Source: Saturnia japonica
Lineage: Eukaryota; Arthropoda; Insecta; Lepidoptera; Saturniidae
DNA length: 64,000 nt
Assembly (NCBI GenBank): GCA_033032175.1
Contig: CM065328.1
Coordinates: 9,424,690 to 9,488,689, forward strand
Direction of reading: 5' to 3'
Shown piece by piece: positions 47,660 to 58,200 of the stretch (its first letter is position 1; every line of letters begins with the position of its first letter). The notes beneath the pieces were generated by a model. The model had not been told where the DNA came from. It was given only the letters and a program-made list of their open reading frames with translations, and made no database searches. The position numbers and the translations under genes were made by a program.

Positions 47660-47735
47660 CATCGAATGAATACATTATTATGTGCACCTGACTGTGGTCG
47701 GTACCTATACCAGAGATAAAACCTATACTTCCCCA

Positions 47736-47815
47736 AGTTCGGTGAAGCTGTAAAAGCCATCATGGGCTCTGTTTGGAATAGGGCCCCTAATGCTAACAGA
47801 ATAGTCAATCAGAAT
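47736..47815 (+). mobile_element. Family C poly-A retroposon, copy 6
   Basis: CCAAGTTCGGTGAAGCTGTA, then AGGGCCCCTAATGCTAACAG. It is diverged and has a weak A-rich end. Confidence 0.5.
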
Positions 47816-47967
47816 AAAATATCGGTTCTACCTATCTAAGTTTCTTGCATTAAAAAAATACCTATCACAGTAACATAATAAGTACTTTCTGTACTTAACC
47901 TAAAAGGTAAACTGGGACTAGGAGGAGAGCGCAGTGCTAACTAAGGGTAGATAACAAATAAAATAGG

Positions 47968-48233
47968 TGTTATCGGAGCTGTTTTGTTATGTCAGCTCAG
48001 CTGAGAGGTCTCCTTACTCAAATAAAACCCCTGCTCGTAGGAAATAATTACTTTACTTATGAAATGTTATTTATTATGTTTAAATTGACACATTGTCCGG
48101 CCGCGGAGCTCGCTCGCATCCGAGTGTAGTGTCTGCGTGCCGCGCACCGTCGCGTCGCTCACCAGTCGCCCTCCTCACACTTCACCTCGCCTTCAGCCGC
48201 CAGAAACCAGTTTACGCGGTGCACGCGTCAACA
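47968..48233 (-). repeat. 3' LTR of the BEL/Pao element
   Basis: It is the 266-bp copy downstream of pol on the minus strand. The sequence just inside it (minus sense GGGCGGCCAGGA before the LTR) is the likely polypurine priming site. Confidence 0.9.
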
Positions 48234-48259
48234 TCCTGGCCGCCCTGAAAGCTGTAGCT

Positions 48260-51200
48260 TTAAGATTCCTCTTCTGCGCTCGGTAGGAGGCACACACGGT
48301 TCAGTGCTCTCCTAACAACTCCCCTTTGCGTGGAAAAATCCGCTACCCTGCTGACTCCATCGGTGCCAGGGTACAACCGCAGAACTCTCCCCAGCCTCCA
48401 CTTCAGTGGTGGTATATTAATTTCCTTGAAGACCACTATGTCTCCAATCTTCGGCTCCGTATGCTTCAGACGCCATTTTGAGCGTTGCTGTAGATCAGAA
48501 AGGTATTCATTTCTCCATCTCTGCCAGAAATGTTGTCTCAGCTGCTCGATCCTTTGAAACCTGTCAGGGTTTTTAAGTATAATGGGAGGTGATGGCAGCG
48601 ATGTCATACACCGCCCGGTCAGAAAGTGCCCTGGAGCCAAAGGAGAACAGTCATTTGGGTCGGACGAGAGAGGAGAGAGGAGTCGGGAGTTTAAAATGGC
48701 CTCAATTTGTATGAATAAAGTGCTCAACTCCTCAAACGACAGACTGGCATTACCCATAATTCGTTTCAGGTGAAATTTGGCGGATTTTACAGCAGCTTCC
48801 CAAATTCCACCGAAAGTGGGAGAGTATGGGGGAGAAAAAACAAAGTCAATACCTTCATCGGCGCAAACCTCATAAACTGAATTTTGAGCAGATTGTAGCA
48901 ACCTACCCAATTCCCTATTCGCCCCAACAAAGTTAGTACCATTGTCGCAATAAATCTTATGTGGTCTACACTCCGTCCTATGAAACGACGTAAACTCAAA
49001 ATGAAAGCATTAGTACTAAGATCACTTACTACCTCCAGATGAACGGCCCTGGTTGCAAAACAAACAAAAATGTTTAAATATCATTTAGAGATGCGGGTTC
49101 CTTTTCCCTTTTTGCTGGAAATCAAAAAAGGTCCCGCGAAGTCAAGGCCGCACACCTGGAAGGGGTAAAAGGTCGTGACTCGATCTGCAGGTAGATTACC
49201 CATCAGTGGCTCCATAGCCTTACCACGTAGTCGCGTGCATATAACACATTTACGAACGACACGACGAGCTAACGTTCTACCACCTACCGGCCAGAATTGT
49301 GCACGTATAGAACTAAGGAGCAACTGTGGGCCAGCGTGCAGCAAACGTAGGTGCTCGCCTTCCATTAAGAGTCGGGTAAAATAATGCTTGCCATCCAAGA
49401 GAATTGGGTGTTTCTTGTCATAATCACAGTTGGCATTCTGAAGGCGACCACCTACTTGAATCACGCCATCACCATCTAGGAAAGGAGAAAGCTGTAAAAG
49501 GTCAGAAGTAGATTTTAGCATTTTTCCTTTTTCAAATACAGCTAATTCTCCAGGATAGGTCTGTTTTTGTGCCAATTTTATTAGGTAAGTTACCGCATTT
49601 TTTATTTCATTTATTTGCAAGCAACCCCTTGTTTTAGTTTTAGGATTCTTACAGTTGTAAATAAAGCGTAATATATATGCCATAACATGTTTTAATTTAC
49701 TAATCTTGGAATATTTTTCAAATATAATTACTGGTGGTTGTTCAATATTAACCGTTGCTAATATTGCACAAATACTTTGGGTTTTTCTTTCAGGCAAGTT
49801 TATATCAATAGTACCTAAATTTTGTGGCCAGTTACATTCATCTTGTAATAAAAAAGATGGCCCGTGCCACCATATACTCAAGCCCCGTAGTTGATCAGGT
49901 TCAACACCCCGGGAGGCTAGATCTGCTGGATTTAATGAAGAGGGCACATGCCGCCACGAATCCCTAGTAGTTAATTCATGTATATCATTAACACGGTTAC
50001 ACACAAAAGCCTTAAGTAATTTAGGTTGGGTTCTAATCCAACTCAGAACAACAGATGAGTCACTCCAGAATACTTTACGATTCACGGTACAGCGCAAGGC
50101 ACTGATCACCTTGGAAGCTAGCCGTGCACCCAGTAACGCACCCGAAAGTTCAAGTCTTGGTATCGTTAATGGTTTAAGAGGTGAAACACGAGTTTTTGCA
50201 CATAGAAGATTAACCATAACATTACCAGCGCTGTCCTTAGATCGCAAGTATACACAAGCTGCATACGCAGCCTGAGATGCATCTACAAAGCAGTGTAGCT
50301 CAATTAAGGTGGGACTAGAGCATAAAATATGTCGAGGCACTATTAAGTCTGCCAGCACATCTGCATTCGATACAAACTTATTCCAAATTTTTCTTATTTC
50401 TAATGGGACTACCTCATCCCAGTTTAATTTAATAACCCATATTTTTTGCATTAATATTTTAAGTTTTATATTGCATGCACTTAGTAAACCTAGCGGGTCG
50501 AAAATTTTGCATGTATTAGACAATATTATTCGTTTTGTTGCGTTACATGTATTTTTGTCCAATTTAATCGTAAATCTTAAATTATCCTGATCAGGAAACC
50601 ACTGTAACCCCAAAACACTAGACTGTTTATTTAAATTTAATGACTGTGATGACGTATAATCATTCATAATAATATGTGGGCAATTAGTTCGGAATTTATG
50701 AATAGGAAAGCAAGCTGATTGAAGTGTTTTTATAACAGATTGATAAATATGTTTCAACTCGCTTTCACTTTCTGCACCACTCAAAAAATCATCGTAATAA
50801 AAATCATGCCGTATTACTTCGGACACTAACCTATCAGTGCACTCATTTGCCAACTGTACGAGGCATCTTGTGCTCAAGAAAGGTGCCGATCTCATCCCGT
50901 ACGTAACGGTGGCTAATTGTAATATATTCAGTGGTTTGGTCTTATCGTCTCTCCAAAGAATCAATTGTAGATGGCGCTGTGATTCATCTAACAAAATTTG
51001 ACGGTACATTTTAAGAATATCCCCAGACAAAACAAATTTATGTTGCCTAAATCGAATTAAAATATCAAACAATTCATCCTGAACAACCGGTCCGGTATAC
51101 TGGATGTCATTAAGTGATTTATGTGTAGTAGTATTTGCACTACAATCAAAAACTACTCTTAATTTAGTGGTTTCGCTATTTTCGCGAATAACTGCGTGAT

Positions 51201-52320
51201 GAGGAGCGTAGTAACCAAAGTCGGGTTTAGTAACCCTCTTCAAGTGACCCAGTTCTTCGTACTCCTTTATAAAGTCACAATAATGTTTTTTAAGGTCGGG
51301 ATCTTTCGATAATTTATTTTCAAGATTAAGAAACCGTTTTTTAGCCATATTAAATGAATCCCCAAGCGCCTTCTCGGGTGTTTCACATAAGGGAATTTTT
51401 ACAACAAATCTACCGTTATTTAAACATTGCGTAGTTTCTGAAAAGTGCCTTTCGCAAATATTGTCATCTTCACGGTAAGTAATATTCGATGAAGAAAATT
51501 CTTCAAGAGTCCAAAATCGCTCGAGATCCCTTGATATTTGCTTGGTGAAATTACAATGCAATATTTCGACCTCACCATGATCGACGCTACCTATAGGCCC
51601 TGCAACCAACCAACCTAACAATGAATTTTGGAGTATAGGTTTGCTTCTTCCTAATTTTATTTTCTCCGATATCAAGATATCAAAGAAAATATCAGCACCT
51701 AGTAGCATGTCGACTTCAGCAGGACGATAAAACCCGGGATCCGCCAGTTGTATGTTTGTTGGTAAGTTTAAATTTGAAATATCCACATAGCGATTCGGTA
51801 GATAACCTGTAATTTGCGGTACAACTAAGCAACTAATGTTAGCGGTATACGAACTCGTTAATGAATTTAAAGTGAGTTCACAACGATCAGAAATATTCAG
51901 TAGCATGTTATTTAATACCTGCCACACTAACCGGTTTATTATGTGTATTGTGAGTATAATCTAACTTTTTCTTCATGCGTTCACTCAGAAAAGAAAACTG
52001 TGACCCAGCATCTAAAAGCGTCCGTACAAGCTGGGATTTGTTATTTTGTAGGTTTGTTACCCTTAGTATCGCCGTGCTGAGCAAGACTTGTTTACCGACT
52101 AAAGTGGTACACGAGTTTACTGCACTGATCACCGGAGACGCATCGCTTGTGTAATTAATATCGGGCTGTGTAGATAACAATAGATTAGAATTATGTAAAA
52201 GAGTATTATGTCTTGCCTTGCAGATTTGACAGGAGCCGAGACGACATTGCTTAGCGTTATGACCTCGCCTCAAGCAGTTCAAGCAAAGATGTAACTTTAA
52301 GGCTTTACTTGACCTATTCT
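48260..52320 (-). pseudogene. BEL/Pao pol (protease-RT-RNase H-integrase), broken
   Basis: Minus strand, in order: zinc-knuckle CLNCLRRGHNAKQC (about 52280), protease LLDAGSQFSFLS (about 52010), reverse transcriptase with DFYYDDFLSG (about 50800), RNase H start CFVDASQAAYAACVYL (about 50290), and integrase HHCC region (HAGPQLLL to KCVICTRLRG). The integrase core shows GLDFAGPF (about 49145), CDNGTNFVGA (about 48950) and FGGIWEAAVKSAK (about 48810), followed by a C-terminal domain ending at 48260. Breaks are an extra base in the TTT run at 51911-51913, an in-frame TGA at 49081-49083 and a one-base loss near 48971. The upstream reading frame also shifts at the gag junction. It is not functional as read. 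Confidence 0.88.
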
Positions 52321-53097
52321 ATTATTTATTAAATAAATAACTAGGTCGTCCCAGGAATCTGTCGGGCGACCTAGTATATTAAGACTTTTTAAATTCTTTG
52401 TCACGTGATCTATAAGAAAACGAATTGACCGATGAGACTCCCGAGTCAACGTTTCTATGCTAAATAATGCCTTCATGTGATTATTTATAAGAATCTTTGT
52501 ATTACTATAACGTTCACATAACAAATTCCACGCGGTCTTATAATTATTTGAGGTAATTTCGATCGATTTTATTACGGCACTGGCACTACCTTCCAAAGAA
52601 GAACGTAAATAATGATATTTGTTAATATCCGGGATAGACGCGTTCGAATGGATCATAGCTTCGAACGTGTCTCGAAACTCTAACCATTTCAGGTAATTTC
52701 CATCAAAGGATGGGAGAGAAATTGTAGGCAGTTTTATATTATTAAAATTACAACCTTCCAAACTCGACTGTGCTGTATGCGTATCTGCGGAGTTTTGCTT
52801 TTCCTTATTAGAATCAATGATCTCCTGACTTTCTGAAATGAGAGAAAAGAATTGCGATTCTACGGAATCCCTTTCTTCCATTTGCTCGTCTAAGTTTGTA
52901 CAAATCATTTCTATCTGCGTTTGAATATTGTCAAATTCAGAAAATAAAGATTGTAATTTAGCCAAACGTAAGCTTAATTCATTTATTTGTAACGTTTTCC
53001 TGTTTTTAGGATCTATTTTTTGTATAATAGAAAGATAATATTTGTACCTAGTTACGCGAGCCTTATACGTTCCTCTTTGCCTAATAAGATCATTCAT
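52297..53097 (-). pseudogene. BEL/Pao gag N-terminal part, internally deleted
   Basis: The 266-codon frame starts MNDLIRQRGTYKARVTRYK and contains the typical BEL/Pao gag region (KLPTISLPSFDGNYLKWLEF, FEAMIHSN, YHYLRSSLEGSASAVI, SWDDLVIYLI). It ends abruptly 3 nt after RIGQVKP, and a shifted frame immediately encodes SSKALKLHLCLNCLRRGH. Family gags normally have roughly 100 or more residues between these two regions, so a deletion is inferred. Confidence 0.8.
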
Positions 53098-53239
53098 GTC
53101 TTCAGATATTTTAAGATTTTAAAGAAAAAAGTATATAAACACAAAATATATTTAAATCGGAGGCGAATAAAGAAATTAGATAAAGTTAACTTGTGCACTC
53201 AAACCCAATCTAAAGAGGTCCGACACTCGATCCAGTAAC

Positions 53240-54085
53240 AAAGACTTGTAAGCTACTTTGTGCACGTCGACCTAAGCAGCGTTGCTCACGCCGAACACGG
53301 CAACGCACCGGACGCACTGCTAGGGACGGCCGAGTTCGTTGTCACTGGAATGTGCGGTGAACGGAAATATTAGTTCAAATTTAAATAGTTCTAAAGAGTG
53401 TAGGTATAGCTATAATGGGATGTAATCGGATGGCTAATTATGATTAATTAATTACCAATATTTATGATTTAAAAATTGTGCGATAATGTTTTAAGCAGAA
53501 AAGTGTATATAAAGCACTATTAAGCCGCTAAAATGCGTAGCTATTCTGAGGGTATATTTAAGTTATTATCAAATTTATTTATGCAATTCACTTATTAGCT
53601 ACAAAATTAAATTATGAGTGATTACAGCGAAAAATATAATGCATGAATTGCAAGAAGAAGTAAGATATAATTATGTTATGAAAGAAAATTATTATAATAG
53701 GCAGATAAAGGCAAGCTTTCGAAACTATTTGTGAATTTTATCGCTCTGAGTAGGTAGGTAGGTAGGTAGGTGAGTAGGTGCTTGCAGTTGTATTTAAGAA
53801 ATGCAAGTAGGCTAGCCTTAATGTACAGTAGCGAAGAGCAGCTGTTATAAGCTTAGTTACCTGTGTATAACGATTTACAAGTACCTTCAGTCTAGTATAT
53901 AACTGAGGGCCGAGCAATATTCACACAATTAAGTGGATTGATTGTGGAAATAATGGAAAAATAAATAGGATTGGGCACTTCCCTTCGGTAATATGATGCT
54001 GATGCACTGGATGCGTCACAATTGTCCTCGTGTAATATACCGCTCGCACGCCGCGCTGCCAGGTTGCCGCGTTGTCCCGTTATGT
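53240..54085 (-). other. 5' leader of the BEL/Pao element
   Basis: The roughly 0.9 kb between the primer-binding region and gag is non-coding. A (GTAG)n microsatellite sits at 53752-53774. Confidence 0.6.
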
Positions 54086-54124
54086 ATCCGAAGATTGCAG
54101 GTTCGTGTCCTGTCACGGTCGCCA
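54086..54124 (-). promoter_or_regulatory. Extended tRNA-Arg primer-binding region
   Basis: On the plus strand this reads as the 3' half of a tRNA: anticodon-stem strand ATCCGA, variable AGATT, T arm GCAGG-TTCGTGT-CCTGT, acceptor CACGGTC, G73 and CCA. It lies two bases inside the 5' LTR. It agrees with my recollection of insect tRNA-Arg(TCG) over 39 nt except for T instead of A at 54106 (tRNA position 58). Usual PBSs are 11-18 nt. Confidence 0.75.
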
Positions 54125-54126
54125 AT

Positions 54127-54392
54127 TGTTATCGGAGCTGTTTTGTTATGTCAGCTCAGCTGAGAGGTCTCCTTACTCAAATGAAACCCCTGCTCGTAGG
54201 AAATAATTACTTTACTTATGAAATGTTATTTATTATGTTTAAATTGACACATTGTCCGGCCGCGGAGCTCGCTCGCATCCGAGTGTAGTGTCTGCGTGCC
54301 GCGCACCGTCGCGTCGCTCACCAGTCGCCCTCCTCACGCTTCACCTCGCCTTCAGCCGCCAGAAACCAGTTTACGCGGTGCACGCGTCAACA
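54127..54392 (-). repeat. 5' LTR of the BEL/Pao element
   Basis: It is the 266-bp copy upstream of gag on the minus strand, identical to the other LTR except for two transitions. TATA and poly-A positions were not assigned. Confidence 0.9.
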
Positions 54393-54397
54393 ATAGG

Positions 54398-54995
54398 TTA
54401 GATTCAACTTATGTCAAAGAATCGAATTGATTGACCCCACTCTACTGGTACGAGTCTCTCGTATCCCTAGAGTGTTTTTATAAAGCCGGAGGCGCGTAGA
54501 GAGAGCAATCTCCGCCTGCTGTAACAAATCGTAGACATCGGACGAGCCAGAGTGGATGAGGCTGGTCGCCGGAGGCGACCAATAATCTGAACCTGCGGAG
54601 GTGAGAATTGGATACCTGTGATTTGTTACGCAAGGGCGTAGAGGCTGCACTTCCCGCAGCGCTGGAGAAGTTGCAGTCTCAAAATAGATACGGAAATCCC
54701 TCTGAATCAATGCCTCTATTTTTTTTTTTTTATTAATGGGCTTCTCCCCCTTCCGTAGGGGGACTCCTTCCCCTCCAAGGGGTCACCTCTTGTTTTTTAT
54801 AATAATTACTATAAGTTTTAACCCAAAAAATAAGGAAAATTTCCTGAGAATGAAACATTTTTAAAACTCGAAAAGGGAGATGCTCCGCAACTTTTCCTTC
54901 TAGGGGGGAGTAGTAGCTCTCCCAACCCTCCCGCCCTTCAATTCGACCGACGTCAATAGAAACTCGTACCTATTTTATTTTTAAAACTACGTATA
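54398..54995. other. Flank between the BEL element and EF-Tu
   Basis: 54400-54715 has an open minus-strand frame of 98 codons with no recognised domain and relatively high GC; it may be TE-derived. 54718-54960 begins with a T-run and carries C/G tracts (CTTCTCCCCCTTCCG, TCCCCTCCAAGGGG), suggesting another retroposon tail. Confidence 0.35.
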
Positions 54996-55003
54996 TAGTT
55001 AGT

Positions 55004-55083
55004 TTTTTTCTTAGATCTGACTATACTGTTAGCCTTAGGGGCCCTGAAGCCGCTGTGGCTTTTACAGTTTCACGAACTTGGGG
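55004..55083 (-). mobile_element. Family C poly-A retroposon, copy 7
   Basis: A T-run is followed by AGATCTGACTATACTGTTAG, GGGGCCCTGAAGCCGCTGTG and CACGAACTTGGGG. It lies about 190 bp before the EF-Tu start codon, so it may sit in or next to the promoter. Confidence 0.6.
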
Positions 55084-55269
55084 GAATTAGTTATTATAGT
55101 CCATGGGAATTATATACAAATGGATTGATTAATTCTGTTTGGTTTCAGAACTAAATGTTAATGTCAAAAACAGCTGTACCTAAGTAACATAACCTAAATT
55201 TTAGATATGAACTTATGTACAATAAAACAGTGGTTTTTTATATATAATGCTTTTTATTAGAATATTAAC

Positions 55270-58200
55270 ATGGCCTGCAGGTTAATTATTCGTTCTTATT
55301 TCTCCCGAACATCAAATATAAGTTCTATAAGTATAAATTTGACTAGTAAAAATAGATTCGTCAGTATAATTCAAGTTGACTGCAAACAATTTTCTACAAA
55401 GGAACAACCGAAATTTGTTGATAAAAAACACTGTAATGTAGGTACTATAGGGCACGTAGATCATGGGAAAACAACTCTGACGACTGCTATAACGAAGATT
55501 TTAGAAAAGGATGGCTTGGCCCAATATGTATCGTATGATGAAATTGACAGAGCTCCTGAAGAAAAAGCTCGAGGTAGGTATCTTTGCATTGTTTTTTGTT
55601 CTCGTATACGTTAGAGCTTCATAATCACGCTTTCTCAAGGGCATCTAATATAATAACCTAATATGTGTAAAAATCCTTTTTACCTTACTGAATATAATCA
55701 AGTGAATTAATAAACAAAATACTTACTTTTACTTTACAATGTGCACAATTATGAGAACTGTAAACTTTAACATTAACATTGATTGCACTACAAGATTATT
55801 AAAATCTACCATTTTATAAAAACCATATTGTATCTTCCAACAATTCAACAGACAATGACAATACTAACTTTATAGACATAATTACTTTAATCTTAGTTGA
55901 TTCTGATACACAATTTGCACACTTTACATAGTTGTATCACATAAAGCGTATATTTTCATTGAATGTAACCACAAACAATCATTAAGAAGTACTTATTCAA
56001 AGTTAAGTTATAATTATAATTAATCCAAAAATTCTAATTTAATTTTAAAGGAATAACAATTAATGCAGCTCATGTGGGGTACAGCACTAAACTCAGACAT
56101 TATGCGCATACAGGACTGTCCAGGACATGCAGACTATGTACGCAATATGATATCAGGGGCTTCACAAATGGATGCTGCTGTTTTAGGTGAGTGTATTTTA
56201 AATGTTAGTTTAACAAAACTGAAAAATCCAACAATACATAGAAATAGGTACCTACCAAGCCTTTAGTATTTAGTGTAGGCCCGGCTGAAAACCAGCACTA
56301 TAGTATGTGGCAATAGTATATCCTGAGATGAGGTCCTTTTTGATGTTGAGTGCTGCATTTGTATGGCAAAGTTGTAATATTATAAATTAAATTTGTAATA
56401 CTTTATTGTAATCACTTGTTTAATGTGTGTTGTGTTAATTATGTCTGTATTTTCATCATCAAATAAATGTTGTTTCTTTCAATGAAATTATTTCACTGGT
56501 TGGTCAGCTCCAACTGTATTCAATTATATCATAATCCTTTAGATCTGTTCTTTAAAAGACATTAATAACCTGCAACCGTTTATATTACTACATTGAAGTC
56601 TTGAGTAAATATTGAATATAATGGTAACTGTTATTATCCACAATTCTGCCAAAGTGATTAGAATATTTTGCTAATTATTCTTGTTATCTTAAGTAGTTCT
56701 AACAAGATGACGGCACTTTTGTTGGAACTGCAATAGTGTTTGTGGCAACTGAAAGTTCATGTTCCATGGTTATTATTTTATTTCACTTCAGCAGAATAAC
56801 CAAACTATATTATGGAAAATGCCACCAATATTAAAACATAGGATAAAATAATGCAACCTTTATTAATTATAATAAAAAGTTCTACAGCATAGTTTGTACT
56901 TTGAAAAATAAAAAATATTCTATCATTATAAAAAACATTTATACATTGACAAGATACATTGCTATTAAAACAAGAAAATGATCATTGAATAAAGAGTAGA
57001 CTCACATGGTTGCATTATACTTAGTGGCTCCTGCTTAGATAGAGACATCAAAACTTATGTAAGATATGATTGTTATATTATTTGGCACTGCAAAGAAATA
57101 AGTACATACTTTTAGTAGTGTTACAGAAAATATATTATGGAATGTTTCGAAACAACTCCTCACAACACTTATTTTTACAGTTGTAGCAGCCAATGATGGT
57201 CCGATGCCACAAACAAGAGAACATCTTCTACTGGCCAAGCAAGTCGGTATAAAATATATAATGGTGTTCATAAATAAAGCAGATTTAGTTGATTTAGAGG
57301 TGAGGGAATTAACTTTCAAAGTACATTTTTCATTGGTAATATTTATTATGGATGCTCTCAACTGGACTGGGTTACTGGATTGAGGCTCGCGTTCATAGGC
57401 CTCGCAGAGTTGAATCAAATCAAATCGCAGAAGTTCTCCTATATATCGAATATGAAATTACGTCCATTAGCAACGCGCCGAGTCGAAATGGTCGCGCGCA
57501 TTGCTCGACAGGCGAATTTCTTCGCTGATGCGCTTCGATTCGACTCTGAGTGCCTCAAATCGACGCAAGAAAGCGGATTCGCGCTGACGTGTTTTTAAAA
57601 TCTTGACCACTTTTAGTGGTTTTCTATGTTTTTAGTAGATTTATTAGACCAATCAGACTAAAATTTCAGTAGGTTAAAATGCAAGTACGATTTAAGCATT
57701 GGTATAAGCATTGTTATATTCAATAATAAAAAAATATAATATATAAACACATTTAATGGCAATCTCAGTAAAATCAGTAGATATAATATTTGCTGGTTTA
57801 TACAAATTTATTTTCTTTTTGATTTTAATTTCATAGATCAAATAATAACAATCCCGACAGAACTAAATAAGACTTTTCCAAGACTACCCTCTTAAAAGGT
57901 AAAACCAGGTATTTACTGAAAAAAAATTAACAATAACAAACAAATGCTACTCGCCTACGTATACCAGATGTTTGTGGACCATATAAACCATTGAGGTATA
58001 CATAGTACATAATATTCCAATGATATAAACTGCCAAAAGCTGAAAATCAGTTTGTTGATAACTTTTACATTCAATGAGGTACCTATGTAATCCAGGCCCC
58101 TCAATATGGGATAGGTACCAAATTTGTATTCACTGAGTCAATGATTCTTTATTATACGATAAGTATTTAATAGCCTATAATATTTATCTACTTTCAGCTA

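Larger units (their letters stand above)
47968..54392 (-). mobile_element. BEL/Pao LTR retrotransposon, complete length
   Basis: The 6,425-bp element reads on the minus strand and is bounded by two 266-bp LTRs (TG...CA) and a perfect ATAGG duplication (47963-47967 and 54393-54397). Gag, aspartic protease, reverse transcriptase, RNase H and integrase are in BEL/Pao order. The LTRs differ at only two positions, both A/G (48024/54183 and 48179/54338), so insertion is recent. The coding region is nevertheless defective, as the gag and pol entries describe. No envelope-like ORF is seen. Confidence 0.92.

Noticed and set aside
54086..54124. A host tRNA-Arg gene
   Set aside because: Only the 3' half (about positions 38-76) is present, it includes an encoded CCA, and it sits two bases inside an LTR, so it is a primer-binding region.
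57380..57598. 72-codon ORF in EF-Tu intron 3
   Set aside because: It is a GC-richer repeat-like block inside an intron, without any domain.
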